A DNA stretch of 41,651 nt. Source: Phycisphaerales bacterium (lineage in GTDB: Bacteria; Planctomycetota; Phycisphaerae; WQYP01). Location of the stretch: the NCBI GenBank assembly GCA_013044165.1, contig JABEVB010000114.1:1-41651 (forward strand), read 5' to 3'. Positions 18,377 to 28,616 of the stretch are shown here, piece after piece. The stretch's first letter is position 1. Each line of letters starts with the position of its first letter. The notes under the pieces are model-generated. The model ran no database searches. It was not told the DNA's origin and saw only the letters and a program-made list of their open reading frames with translations. The position numbers and the translations under genes are program-made.

Positions 18377-19645
18377 ATGACCACAACCACACCAAGCCGG
18401 CCAAGCCGTCAAACCCCAAAGCCATTTCGCTTTGACGCCGCGGCCATTCGCCGCGACTTTCCGCTGCTGCAGCAGCAGATGCGCGGTAAGCCGCTGGCAT
18501 ACCTCGATAATGCCGCCACCAGCCAGAAGCCGCAGGCCGTCATTGCGGCCATTGCCCGGTATTACAATTCGCTCAACGCCAACATCCATCGGGGCGTGTA
18601 CGAACTTAGCGCCGATGCCACCGAAGCGTACGAAAAAGCCCGCAGCAAGGCCGCACAATTCATAGGCGCTTACGATCCGAGGGAAATTATTTTTGTGCGC
18701 GGCGCCACCGAGGCCATTAATCTTGTTGCCTCAAGCTGGGGCTTTATCAGCATCAAGCCCGGGGATGAAATTATTGTCTCAGCGTTGGAACATCACTCCA
18801 ATATTGTGCCTTGGCAGATGGTGTGCCAGCGGCAGGGCGCGGTGCTTAAAGTCATTCCTATGAACGATGCCGGCGAGTTAGATTTGGATGCCTATGCCAA
18901 ACTGCTTAACTACCGCACCCGCATGGTGGCGGTAACGCACATTTCCAATGCGCTGGGCACCATCAACGATGTTGAACGCATCACCACCATGGCTCACGAC
19001 GCGGGCGCTAAAGTGCTTATTGACGGTGCCCAATCCGTGCCGCACCTTGCGGTGGACGTAAAGGCCCTGGGGTGTGACTTTTTCGTATTTTCCGGCCACA
19101 AGGTTTTCGGGCCAACCGGCATCGGCGTATTGTGGGCCAGAGCGCAATTGCTCGAGGCTATGCCGCCCTATCAGGGGGGCGGCGATATGATTGCCTCCGT
19201 CACGTTTGAAAAAACCACCTACAACGTCATTCCGGCAAAGTTTGAAGCCGGAACGCCACACATCGCCGGCGCCATCGCCTTGGCCAGCGCCTTCGATTAT
19301 GTCAACAACATCGGCTTTGACGCCATCGCCGCACAGGAACGCGACCTGCTCGACTATGCCACCCAGGAGCTAAGCCGTGTAAGCGGGTTAAAGATTCTCG
19401 GCACCGCAGCGCATAAGGCCGCGGTTATTTCATTCAACCTCGATGGCGTGCACCCGCACGATGTGGGCACCATTCTTGATGGCGAAGGCGTGGCGGTGCG
19501 CACGGGGCATCATTGCTGTCAACCCGTCATGGACCGCCTTAACGTGCCAGCCACCGTGCGGGCTTCATTCGCTTTTTACAACACACGTGACGATGTTGAC
19601 CGGCTTGTCGCGGCGCTGGGCCGGGTTAAAGAGGTATTTGGCTGA
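18377..19645 (+). CDS. sufS: SufS-type cysteine desulfurase
   Basis: LDNAATSQKP, DGAQSVPHLAVDV, FSGHKVFGPTGIGVLW and VRTGHHCCQPVM. Confidence 0.96.
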   Translation: MTTTTPSRPSRQTPKPFRFDAAAIRRDFPLLQQQMRGKPLAYLDNAATSQKPQAVIAAIARYYNSLNANIHRGVYELSADATEAYEKARSKAAQFIGAYDPREIIFVRGATEAINLVASSWGFISIKPGDEIIVSALEHHSNIVPWQMVCQRQGAVLKVIPMNDAGELDLDAYAKLLNYRTRMVAVTHISNALGTINDVERITTMAHDAGAKVLIDGAQSVPHLAVDVKALGCDFFVFSGHKVFGPTGIGVLWARAQLLEAMPPYQGGGDMIASVTFEKTTYNVIPAKFEAGTPHIAGAIALASAFDYVNNIGFDAIAAQERDLLDYATQELSRVSGLKILGTAAHKAAVISFNLDGVHPHDVGTILDGEGVAVRTGHHCCQPVMDRLNVPATVRASFAFYNTRDDVDRLVAALGRVKEVFG

Positions 19646-20106
19646 TGTCGGACCTGCGCGAACTTTACCAGGAAGTGATTCTTGATCATAGCAAGCATCC
19701 ACGCAACAGCCGCGCGTTGCCTGCGGCCAATCATCATGCCGACGGGCACAATCCGCTTTGTGGTGATCGCTTAAAACTCTATGTGCAGGTAGACAACGGC
19801 GTGATCAGCGATATTGGCTTTACGGGCGCGGGCTGTGCCATTTCAACCGCGTCGGCCTCGATGATGACCGAAGCACTCAAAGGAAAAACCATCGCTGAAG
19901 CCGAGGCAACCTTTCAGCGATTTCATCACATGCTCACCGGCGCGCCGGACGAGCAGCCTCCCGAAGAAGAGGTCGAGGCGCTGGGCAAACTCGGCGCTTT
20001 CGCGGGCGTACGCGAGTTTCCGGTGCGGGTCAAATGCGCTACACTGGCGTGGCATACGCTTCAGGCGGCGCTTAAAGATCAGCCCGCACCGGCCTCAACT
20101 GAATGA
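19645..20106 (+). CDS. sufU: SufU/NifU-like scaffold protein
   Basis: LYQEVILDHSKHPRN, NPLCGDRL, GAGCAISTASASMM and VKCATLAWHTLQ. Confidence 0.95.
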   Translation: MSDLRELYQEVILDHSKHPRNSRALPAANHHADGHNPLCGDRLKLYVQVDNGVISDIGFTGAGCAISTASASMMTEALKGKTIAEAEATFQRFHHMLTGAPDEQPPEEEVEALGKLGAFAGVREFPVRVKCATLAWHTLQAALKDQPAPASTE

Positions 20107-20150
20107 TGTAGTTTATTTTGGAGCATTCGCTTTTATTGCGGATGAACAAC

Positions 20151-20873
20151 ATGGCAATAACCATTACCGATGCGGCCGCTACAGAAATAAAAAAAATCAT
20201 CAAAGACCAGGGTTTGAGCGCCGGCACCGTGCTGCGCATCGGCATCAAGGGGCGCAATCCGCAGGGTTTTAACTACATTCTCGATCTGACCGAAGCCTCG
20301 CGCGAAAATGACATTCGCCTCGATTCGCAGGGCATCAACATCGTCTGCGATCCCGAGAGTCATCCCAATCTTGATGGCACCGAGTTGGACTTTCGCGATG
20401 AAGGTGAGCGGCGCGGCTTTGTGTTTAAAAACCCGCATGCGACGAAATTGCCCGTCAATGCCTCCGGCGGAAACTTTCAAGGCCCCAAACCGGCTTCGGC
20501 CGCCGCCGCGGGTGCCGCCGGCGAACCACCGCCCGCGGGTGGAGCCACTGTAACCTCCGCGCTCATGGACAAAGCCATCGAGGCCGACATCATAGAAAAG
20601 CTGCGCACCATCTACGATCCCGAAATACCCGTCAACATCTACGACCTCGGCCTCATCTACAAAATAGACATTTCCGCCGAGCGTGAAGTCAATATCGAAA
20701 TGACGCTCACGGCCCCCGGCTGCCCCGTGGCCGGCTCAATGCCGCCAGCGGTGCAGCAGGCGGTTGAAAGCGTGGACTCCGTCAAGGCCGCCAAAGTTAA
20801 CCTGGTATGGGAGCCGCCCTGGACCAAAGATCGCATGTCCGAAGAAGCCATGCTGCAGTTGGGCATGCTGTAA
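20151..20873 (+). CDS. Fusion of degenerate A-type (IscA/HesB-like) domain and DUF59/SufT domain
   Basis: N-terminus aligns with A-type carriers but lacks the Cys ligands (GRNPQG and VNASGGNF in place of the usual GGCSG and CGCGxSF). C-terminus is DUF59: DIIEKLRTIYDPEIPVNIYDLGLIY ... MTLTAPGCPVAGSMP. Confidence 0.87.
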   Translation: MAITITDAAATEIKKIIKDQGLSAGTVLRIGIKGRNPQGFNYILDLTEASRENDIRLDSQGINIVCDPESHPNLDGTELDFRDEGERRGFVFKNPHATKLPVNASGGNFQGPKPASAAAAGAAGEPPPAGGATVTSALMDKAIEADIIEKLRTIYDPEIPVNIYDLGLIYKIDISAEREVNIEMTLTAPGCPVAGSMPPAVQQAVESVDSVKAAKVNLVWEPPWTKDRMSEEAMLQLGML

Positions 20874-21068
20874 TACCCGCCAACCGCAGGGGGCATTGTG
20901 CCCCCCAACCACGCAAGCAACCCAAATGGCACCGCTTGCCCCCAGGCCTTGAAGCCCAAATCACGTTGAGTTTAACGTTATAAGTGGATAGACTTTTTTC
21001 AGTGCCGCGGCAAGCCAGAGCCATTTGCTGGTTGTGGACTGCCGCGTCCTCGGCGATTTTGTTTGGGA

Positions 21069-21395
21069 ATGTGCATGCTGGATCAAGCGACCATCAACAC
21101 CTTTGCCCGCCGCCTGATTGGAGCCGCGCCCGCCGGCTCGGAGGTCATACTTTTTGGTTCTTACGCGCGTGGCGAAGCTACCTCCAACAGCGATTTGGAC
21201 TTTCTGGTAATCGAGCCGGTGGTGGCAGATCGCATCTCAGAGGCGGTGCGTCTAAGAAGCTCGCTTCGCGGGAGTCGCGTTGGCATAGACATAGTCGTCA
21301 CAAGCCGCAGCGTTTTCGACGAATGGAAAACAACGCCGAATAACATTCTTCACCACGCCTGGAAGGAAGGCCGGGTATGCCATGAAATGGACTGA
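21069..21395 (+). CDS. MNT-type nucleotidyltransferase (putative antitoxin)
   Basis: GSYARGEATSNSDLDFLVIEP active-site signature; overlaps the downstream HEPN gene. Confidence 0.88.
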   Translation: MCMLDQATINTFARRLIGAAPAGSEVILFGSYARGEATSNSDLDFLVIEPVVADRISEAVRLRSSLRGSRVGIDIVVTSRSVFDEWKTTPNNILHHAWKEGRVCHEMD

Positions 21396-21767
21396 GCAAT
21401 CGCAAACAATGCTCGCCAAGGCGGAGGTGGACGCATATGCGGCCAAGGTACTGGCTGCGGATGCATCAATGGATACCGCCGTCATTGGCTTTCACGCACA
21501 GCAGGCAGCCGAGAAATATCTCAAGGCGGTGCTATGCCGTTTCGAAGAGCCTTTTCCCAAGACACACGACTTGCAGACACTGTTGGACATCATGATGCAA
21601 CGTACGGCTGTACCGGCGGAAGTCAACGAGGTTTGCTTCCTGCAGCCCTATGCTGTTGAATTGCGCTACGATGACCTGCCCCCCCCTTTGTGGGGACACA
21701 TATCAGCTCCGACCGTATGCTCAAACTCGTCGCGGTCGTCGGGGATTGGGCCAAGAGTTTACTCTGA
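21382..21767 (+). pseudogene. HEPN-domain protein frameshifted (or phase-variable) at a C8 tract
   Basis: FHAQQAAEKYLKAVLCRFEEPFPKTHDLQTLL is HEPN. After C8 (21679-21686) the expected C-terminus FVGTHISSDRMLKLVAVVGDWAKSLL* continues in the +1 frame. The annotated frame instead runs to 21843. Confidence 0.75.
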
Positions 21768-21908
21768 AACGATTTGGGGATTGAACATCCCTTCTCGCTC
21801 GTCCAAAAAAATATGCTCAAAAAGCCGCGTCCAAGTCACTTAACCTCATAAATCCACGCTGAACTTATCCGCTCTTGGCCGCAAGGCCTCCCAAGCTCGT
21901 TGCTGCGC

Positions 21909-23402
21909 CTATACCCGCCGCTTATGCCACGCCACGCGATAAAACGCTCCATAATTCAATAGGCCGCGCAGGCACAGGTCTACGAGTATGCCAATCCAAA
22001 CCGCCGTCAGGCTCGCCGCCGGCAGGCCTTCATGCCACATCGGCCAAAGGACACCCAGCGTGCCAAAGCGGGCGATAAAAATGCCTCCGAGCGTAACAAC
22101 CATCGGCCAGAAGGTTTCGCCGGCGCCCTTGAGCGCTCCAGAAAAACAAATCGCCAGTGCAAAGCCTGGCTGCGCCAACCCTGCCAACACCATCGGCCAC
22201 ACACCGGTATTTATGACCGGCTGGGATGTGACAATTAACCCCAGCATAAATCGTGGGGCAAATACCATCGGTAGCGCCAGAGCCGTCATGGTGCCCAACC
22301 CCAAAAGTGAGGCTAATTTTCCGGCACGGCGGGCCTGGTCAAGCCGCCCGGCCCCCAGGTATTGCCCCACCATGGTGGACGCCGCAATGCCAAAGCCAAA
22401 CCCGGGTAAAAACGCGATGGACTCAATTCGCAGCACCGACACGTGCGCCGCCAGCGTGTAGCCGTTGGGATCGGTCGCGGCATTCATCACAAACAGCACA
22501 ATCATAAATTGGCCGGCCCACAGCAATATGCCCTCAATAAAGCTCGGAAAGCCGACCTTCACAACGCGCGTGAGCAAATGAGGTACAAGGCGCAGATGCC
22601 GCAGCCGTATGGTGAGTTTTCCCGTGTTGGCAAACAGGATAATGGTGGTGCATATTCCGCCGGTGAGGTAGGCCAGCAGCGTGCCGAAAGCGTCGCCGCG
22701 CAGGCCCCAGGCCGGTGCTCCCAGCCAGCCATAAGTAAAGGCGGTGGAGAATATGCCGTTAATAACCATCACCATCAGCATGATGAGCATGGGCTGAAAT
22801 GTATTACCCGCGCCGCGCAAGGCTGCCATGCCAATTTGCGCTGCGGTCTGCAGGCTGATGGTCACCACCATAATACGCAGATATTGAATGGCAAAGATCG
22901 CGGCTTGCCCGTGCAGGCGGCAGGCGTACACAACCGGCTTGGCAAAGACAAAAAGCATAATGGCCGTCGCCAGCCCAATCGCAAAGGCCGCCGTCACCGA
23001 TGTGCCCGTGACGCGGCGCGCCAGATTGCGCCGGCCCGCCCCAATGCTCCGCGCTACAATAGCCGTCGCCCCTACCCCCAGGGCCGCGGTCATAAGGCCG
23101 GCAAACCACTGAATATAAGTCATAAGGCCCACAGCCGCGGTTGCCGCGGCCACCGTTTGCGGGCTGCCCGGAATGTGCCCCGCAATCACCGTATCGGTCA
23201 GGCCGATAATGGCATTAAGCACCTGCTCGCCAATGGCGGGCCACGCTAAAGCCATTACCGCCGCCACCGACACATCGCGTGCGGCTAAACCGCTCCCCCA
23301 AATGCCAAGGCCCCGCGCAGGCAGCGCCAGCGGGGGGCTGGGCGCAAGGCTTGCCGCCTCGGCTTCGTCGCGTTCAGGCATGTCGGTAGGAAACTGGGGC
23401 AC
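21909..23402 (-). CDS. MATE family efflux transporter
   Basis: Multi-TM protein; AWPAIGEQVLNAIIGLTDTVIAGHI and GVGATAIVARSIGAG. Confidence 0.92.
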   Translation of the reverse strand: MPQFPTDMPERDEAEAASLAPSPPLALPARGLGIWGSGLAARDVSVAAVMALAWPAIGEQVLNAIIGLTDTVIAGHIPGSPQTVAAATAAVGLMTYIQWFAGLMTAALGVGATAIVARSIGAGRRNLARRVTGTSVTAAFAIGLATAIMLFVFAKPVVYACRLHGQAAIFAIQYLRIMVVTISLQTAAQIGMAALRGAGNTFQPMLIMLMVMVINGIFSTAFTYGWLGAPAWGLRGDAFGTLLAYLTGGICTTIILFANTGKLTIRLRHLRLVPHLLTRVVKVGFPSFIEGILLWAGQFMIVLFVMNAATDPNGYTLAAHVSVLRIESIAFLPGFGFGIAASTMVGQYLGAGRLDQARRAGKLASLLGLGTMTALALPMVFAPRFMLGLIVTSQPVINTGVWPMVLAGLAQPGFALAICFSGALKGAGETFWPMVVTLGGIFIARFGTLGVLWPMWHEGLPAASLTAVWIGILVDLCLRGLLNYGAFYRVAWHKRRV

Positions 23403-23636
23403 AACATCTCCGCTGGCGGGCCGGATGCCACACCAACGTCAAATTGTATCGCGCTAGGCGGCCCACGCATACCGTCAGGCGAATGGCGCTATTTTTTAAG
23501 GCAGCTTGCATTGCAGGTGGCAAAAGTTGTACAAATGAGTGTGTACGACTGGCCGGCGATTTCGTTTCTGGCCGCTTCCCGCCGCCCAGCCATGTCAACA
23601 GAGCAAGCGACCGAGAGAAGAATAAGGAGTTTGGTC

Positions 23637-23960
23637 ATGTCTGACAATGTTATGGTTTCGCCCGACAGTACCGCCACGGACGGTCATGCTGCGGAGCTGC
23701 GACGCAAGTATGTTGTCGCCAAAGGTGCCGTTGCCGACCTTGCCGGTGAAGTGGGCAAAGTTGCGTCCGATCGTTTGGGCGGCATCAAGAGCCACGCCTC
23801 TGACTGGGCGCACGACAAAACCGAAGCTATTAAAGAGCAGGCGGCTCGCTCGCATGTGGCGGTTGTAACCTATGTGCGGCATAATCCGTACAAGTCGCTG
23901 GCGATGGCGCTGGCGGCAGGCCTCTTGGTGGGTTATGCCATCAAGCGGCGCAATAGCTGA
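23637..23960 (+). CDS. DUF883/YqjD-ElaB-like protein
   Basis: Helical N-terminus and C-terminal YVRHNPYKSLAMALAAGLLVGYAIKRR, typical of the family. Confidence 0.75.
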   Translation: MSDNVMVSPDSTATDGHAAELRRKYVVAKGAVADLAGEVGKVASDRLGGIKSHASDWAHDKTEAIKEQAARSHVAVVTYVRHNPYKSLAMALAAGLLVGYAIKRRNS

Positions 23961-24150
23961 TTGCCCGTACCGCTGTGCTGGTTGCTGTTGGTATTGTGAG
24001 CTTATGCTCGCGGGCTAACACGCGCAGCCGTTGTTAACAGCGGGCTGCCTCGTTGGGGCGGTCACTTTGGTTGTCGGCGGTTGGCCCTATTAAGTTTATT
24101 GAACCGGTGTTTGCTCGCCGCAATCATCGGCTGATGGAAGGTGTTTCGCC

Positions 24151-24604
24151 TATGCGTCCCGAGAACTCCGAAACGCAAAGCTCAGCCGATGCCGACCATG
24201 ACGGCAATGGCCGTGCCCGCGCAGGCTTTTGGACCACAGTGGCGCATTCCACCGCCCGCCTCTGTGAGCTTGAGGCTCGAATTATACTGCTGCAACTGCT
24301 GCAAATAATGCGGCGGGCCATGATGCGGGCCGTGTGGGCTGTGGTGGGGGCGCTGCTGCTGCTGGCCGGGGCAGTGTTTTTGTATATTGCGATTTTTCGG
24401 GCGATGCTTTTGGTTATGCCGAATTTGGCGGTGTGGTTTGTCTTTGCCGGCGCTCACTTGCTCGCCGGTGCTATGCTCCTCGCGTGGGCCGGTGGCAAGA
24501 CTGCTGCGCCACGCACGGCTATAACGGCGGATAACGTCGGTGGCCAAACGAGCGATAGCGCCCATGCGCCTGCCAATGTCCCGCCGGTGGAGACGCTGCC
24601 ATGA
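24151..24604 (+). CDS. YqjE-like / phage-holin-superfamily membrane protein
   Basis: LCELEARIILLQLLQIMRRAMMRAVWAVVGALLLLAGAVFLYIAIFRA; two TM segments. Confidence 0.6.
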
Positions 24605-25107
24605 GTTTGGAACATGAAATTGCGGAACTCGAACGCCAACGCGATCTGCTGCTGCGGCAGCTTGATCATCAGGGGCGCGAGTTTGTGCACCAGATCGAAG
24701 AACGATACTCGCCGTCACGCATGGTGCAGCGTCATCTCGGCGGAGCCTTGGCTTCCATGGTTGCCGCTGGTGTTGCTCTGGGCAGTGGGCTGCTCTCGGC
24801 AGGTACGGCGGGCGGCGGCCTGATTGATCGGCTCAAGGGCATGTTTGGCGGTGAGCATACCGACGGCCATTCGCGCCAAAGCCCTTCAACGCCCTCGCCC
24901 AACGCGCCGCTGGCATCAGAGGCCGGCCACCCCCAGGCCGATGCCCCACATCAAAACATTGCCCGTGAGCACCCGGTTGTAAATGCGGTAGAGCCTATCG
25001 TACGCGAGGTTGCCGCCGGGTTGGCTGCAAACATCCCCTGGCGAAAACTGCTGCTGAAGTTCACCGGTTCCGATGCAGATAAACCGCCTCCCACCCGCCC
25101 CCAATAG
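24601..25107 (+). CDS. Hypothetical protein of the YqjD/YqjE-like locus
   Basis: Overlaps the upstream gene by ATGA; N-terminal coiled-coil (MSLEHEIAELERQRDLLLRQL) and a hydrophobic segment. Confidence 0.6.
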   Translation: MSLEHEIAELERQRDLLLRQLDHQGREFVHQIEERYSPSRMVQRHLGGALASMVAAGVALGSGLLSAGTAGGGLIDRLKGMFGGEHTDGHSRQSPSTPSPNAPLASEAGHPQADAPHQNIAREHPVVNAVEPIVREVAAGLAANIPWRKLLLKFTGSDADKPPPTRPQ

Positions 25108-25307
25108 CGCCAGCCATGTGGTGTCCACCTCCCGGTGTTCAAACCACGCCGCCACCCCAATACATAATAGAATCCTTATAGGGTCGTGGCTCGCGACGGT
25201 TCTTGGTGCCGCTGCCTTATGCGATCGCTCCCAACTGTTTTACTGGTAGAACCATTGGTATACTTTGGCCTCGCACTTGCTGATAAGTGCTTTATAGGAC
25301 TATTTTT

Positions 25308-25616
25308 GTGCCAGAGTATACTACCGTGGCCCAAAAGGCCGATATTCCTGTGGGTGAGGGCCGCGCCATTGAAGTGGCTGGGCTTAAACTGGCGATTTTT
25401 AACGCCGACGGCGAGTTCTTTGCGTTCGAAGATCGCTGCTCCCATGCGGACCTGCCCATTTGCGCTGGGCGTGTGACCGGCAGCTTGCTCATCTGCCCGT
25501 GGCATCATGCCGCGTTTGATTTGCGCACCGGTTGCGCGGTGGATGGTCCAGCCAATGGCCCCATTAAACGTTTTAATGTGCGGCTCCACGGCGATGCAAT
25601 TTTGGTCGAGCGATAA
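25308..25616 (+). CDS. Rieske [2Fe-2S] domain protein
   Basis: CSHADLP and CPWHHAAFDLRTG cluster-binding motifs; probable GTG start. Confidence 0.85.
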   Translation: MPEYTTVAQKADIPVGEGRAIEVAGLKLAIFNADGEFFAFEDRCSHADLPICAGRVTGSLLICPWHHAAFDLRTGCAVDGPANGPIKRFNVRLHGDAILVER

Positions 25617-25661
25617 CTCGGTGTGTTTGGTTTTCATCATTAACAGCAAAGGAAATAGCGA

Positions 25662-27011
25662 ATGAAGTTGGCGGTACTTGGCTGCGGATATGTTGGTTTG
25701 GTGTCGGGTACGTGCTTGGCGGCATTGGGGCATCATGTTGTTGCCGTTGATGTTGACGCAAGCCGCGTTAAAAGTCTCTCGGAGGGCCATGTGCCCATTT
25801 ACGAACCCGGCCTGTCAGAACTCATTCAGGCCGAGGTAAAAAATGGCCGCCTGCGCTTTACCACCGATGCCGAATCAGCCATTAAAGACTCGCAAACTAT
25901 ATTTATTGCCGTGGGCACTCCGCCCAGCCCGGCTGGTGGTGCCGATCTAAGCATGCTCTTTGCCGCCGCTGAAACCGTCGCCAAAGCCGCCAACGGCCCC
26001 AAAACACTCGTGATTAAAAGCACGGTTCCGCCTGGCACCGGCTCAAAGGTTGTGGACCGCGTCAAAAACGCTCCGCACCGCATTGAAGTGGTCAACAATC
26101 CCGAGTTTTTACGCGAAGGCACCGCCATCCAGGACTTTATGCAGCCTGACCGCATTGTATTTGGCGCCAACACCAACGCCGGGTTAGATGTGCTGCGCGA
26201 AATCTATCAGCCCCTTATAGACCGCGGCTTCGCCATTTTTTCGATGAATCGCCAAAGTGCCGAACTTACCAAGTTTGCCGCTAACGCCATGCTGGCCATG
26301 CGCATCAGCTTTGTGAATGAACTCTCGCTTTTGGCGCAGTCCATGGGGGCCGATATCGAAAGCGTGCGCATCGGCATTGGCACCGATAAACGCATCGGCC
26401 CGGGCTTTTTGAAAGCCGGTGTAGGTTACGGCGGATCGTGCTTTCCCAAGGATGTCGCCGCGCTCGTGCATGAGCTTAAGCAAATTGGCGTTGAGCCATT
26501 TTTGTTCGCCGGCGTTGAAAAGGTAAACACCCGGCAAAAAGAATGGTTTGCCAAACGCGTTATCAATGCCGTCAAAGATGTGCCCAACGCTCAGGTGGCG
26601 GTATGGGGCCTCGCGTTTAAGTCTGACACCGACGACATGCGTGAAGCCCCCAGCATAGATATTATCAAGCAGTTAGCCGCGGCCGGCCTGAAAATTAAGG
26701 CCTACGACCCGCAGGGCACCGCCAACGCCAAAAAGTTGCTGCCGCCGCAGGTGCAGTATTGCGCCAGTGTCGCCGAATGTACAACCGGCGCTGATGCCGT
26801 CGCGATCATTACCGATTGGCCCGAGTTTATTACCCAGGACTGGGCCGCTATTGCCAAACTCATGCGCGGCAAGCATGTGTTTGATGGCCGCAACTGCCTC
26901 GCCAGCGGCAAGGTGGCCGCCGTCGGGCTGCATTATTACGCGGTCGGGCGGCCCGAAGTAACCGCCGGCGCTGGTCGCCAGGGCAGCATTGGCGTTGTGT
27001 CGGCCGGCTAA
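25662..27011 (+). CDS. ugd: UDP-glucose 6-dehydrogenase
   Basis: MKLAVLGCGYVGLVSGTCLAALGH, VGTPPSPAGGADLS, GVGYGGSCFPKDV and WGLAFKSDTDDMREAPS. Confidence 0.95.
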   Translation: MKLAVLGCGYVGLVSGTCLAALGHHVVAVDVDASRVKSLSEGHVPIYEPGLSELIQAEVKNGRLRFTTDAESAIKDSQTIFIAVGTPPSPAGGADLSMLFAAAETVAKAANGPKTLVIKSTVPPGTGSKVVDRVKNAPHRIEVVNNPEFLREGTAIQDFMQPDRIVFGANTNAGLDVLREIYQPLIDRGFAIFSMNRQSAELTKFAANAMLAMRISFVNELSLLAQSMGADIESVRIGIGTDKRIGPGFLKAGVGYGGSCFPKDVAALVHELKQIGVEPFLFAGVEKVNTRQKEWFAKRVINAVKDVPNAQVAVWGLAFKSDTDDMREAPSIDIIKQLAAAGLKIKAYDPQGTANAKKLLPPQVQYCASVAECTTGADAVAIITDWPEFITQDWAAIAKLMRGKHVFDGRNCLASGKVAAVGLHYYAVGRPEVTAGAGRQGSIGVVSAG

Positions 27012-27072
27012 ACGCAGTGTTTTGGCAACAGGCCCTGTTCGACTTGCACCGCGCGCAGCGGTGAAGGGCATC

Positions 27073-27097
27073 CTTTGTGGTGCAGGCTTCCAGCCTG
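27073..27097 (-). repeat. Dispersed palindromic repeat, inverted copy of 1381-1405
   Basis: CTTTGTGGTGCAGGCTTCCAGCCTG, exact reverse complement of 1381-1405. Confidence 0.75.
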
Positions 27098-27237
27098 CCG
27101 GTTGGCCCTCTTCCCGAACGGTATTGCACGCAGCCAAGATTGCCGCAGAATCAAACATCGTCAAACTACGAGCCACGCGGTTAAGCCGCGTAATTCCACC
27201 CCGGCCAGCGCTGGCGTTGCCGGGGCACACCCCTACA

Positions 27238-28380
27238 TCACGCAATGTACGTTTTGGCTTTGCGGCCCGTCAGGTAGCTTTCCATAATGCAGCTTGAGAG
27301 GTCTTCGCTGGCGCAGTAGAAAGCCGCACCCCGGCATAAACGCGTGAGTTGGTCCACAAACTCCACCCAGTCCATGCCCCAGTAATCTTCAATAAGGGCA
27401 AAGGTGGCCACCCGTATGCCCGCCCGCGAGCACATCAGCGCTTCGCGCAGGGTCGCCAATGCCGTGCGCTGACTTGGCGGGTACATCAGCCGAAGCGTGT
27501 CGCCTTCTACATGTGCGGTGGGCTGCCCGTCGGTAATAATGAACATCAGCTTCTGCTGCGCGGAGCGCCGCTGCAGCGCGGCGCGTGCCATTTGCATGCC
27601 CAATTGCAGGTTGGTGAAGTGTTGGTGCGTTTTGGCCGCCTGCGACAAAGGCACTTTGATGTCTATGCTGTACTCATGAGTAGTAACCGGCTTCGGCACA
27701 AGCAGCGGTACGTGCTCTTCGCGTACTGCCGTCGCCGTTGAGTAAAACCCCACAAAATCAACCGAGTCCTGCGGAAAGCGCTGCTTAACCAATGCGCTTA
27801 GCGCCATGGCAACTTTTTTGGCGGCCAAAAAACGTCCATGGCGCATCATGCTGCCCGACATATCTATAAGAATGCACAAGGCGCAGTTGGTGGTTTGTTC
27901 CACCAGGTGCAGTTCAAGATCATCCTGATTAAATTCAATCGGTGTGCCGCCCGGTTTGCCTCCAGCCGCCCGCCGCTGCAGTGCGTTGCGCAGCGACTGG
28001 TGCAAGTCTATTTCTGATACCGGATCGCCAAAGCTGTAGGGGCGGGTGCCTTCAAGCCGGTCGGCCCCGGCTCCCGCCTGACGCGTGGCATGGCCTTCGC
28101 GCGTGCCCCGCGGCAACTGCGCAAAAATCTCCATCAAGGCTTTGTTTTGCATTGCCGAAATAGCCCGCGGCGTAAGGCGCGTTCGTCCGCCCACCTTTTC
28201 CAGCATGCCCTGTTTGAACAATTCTTCCAGCAGCTTGGGGTCTACGGGTTGATACTTATCGAGGGCTTCAAGGCCCTTTTCGCCAAAGCTGAGAATGAAC
28301 TCCAAAAAGTCGTCGCTGGCAAAAAGCGAATCCGGCGTGGGGAACTCCTGCCCATCAAACTCGCCATAGTAATGTCGCAT
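27238..28380 (-). CDS. VWA-domain protein with intact MIDAS, predicted cytosolic
   Basis: CILIDMSGSMMRHGRFLAAKKVAMAL and LMFIITDGQPTAH. Confidence 0.85.
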   Translation of the reverse strand: MRHYYGEFDGQEFPTPDSLFASDDFLEFILSFGEKGLEALDKYQPVDPKLLEELFKQGMLEKVGGRTRLTPRAISAMQNKALMEIFAQLPRGTREGHATRQAGAGADRLEGTRPYSFGDPVSEIDLHQSLRNALQRRAAGGKPGGTPIEFNQDDLELHLVEQTTNCALCILIDMSGSMMRHGRFLAAKKVAMALSALVKQRFPQDSVDFVGFYSTATAVREEHVPLLVPKPVTTHEYSIDIKVPLSQAAKTHQHFTNLQLGMQMARAALQRRSAQQKLMFIITDGQPTAHVEGDTLRLMYPPSQRTALATLREALMCSRAGIRVATFALIEDYWGMDWVEFVDQLTRLCRGAAFYCASEDLSSCIMESYLTGRKAKTYIA

Positions 28381-28616
28381 AATCCAATGCCCTGTTTAGC
28401 GCCCTGTTTAATGCCAGCAAGCCTCTCGCGTTCACTTCCCGCATGATACGTAATGATCGCAGCAGAAAGCAAACCGCGCGACAAAAGCCGGCCGCGCGCC
28501 GCCCACCGCCCGCCTTCGTCAACGCGGCCTAGCCCACCACCGCTCAATTGCCCGCCCATGGAGCACGGGCTATCATCCTGCTTGGCGTAGGTGCCTTTTG
28601 TCTTCAAGGAGTTTGC

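Noticed and set aside
22443-23249. 268-aa plus-strand ORF opposite the MATE gene
   Set aside because: Antisense shadow ORF with no recognisable motif; the MATE frame is convincing.
24053-24604. Prophage holin suggesting a phage remnant
   Set aside because: Neighbours are YqjD-like and coiled-coil proteins with no phage genes; a housekeeping YqjE-like membrane protein is simpler.
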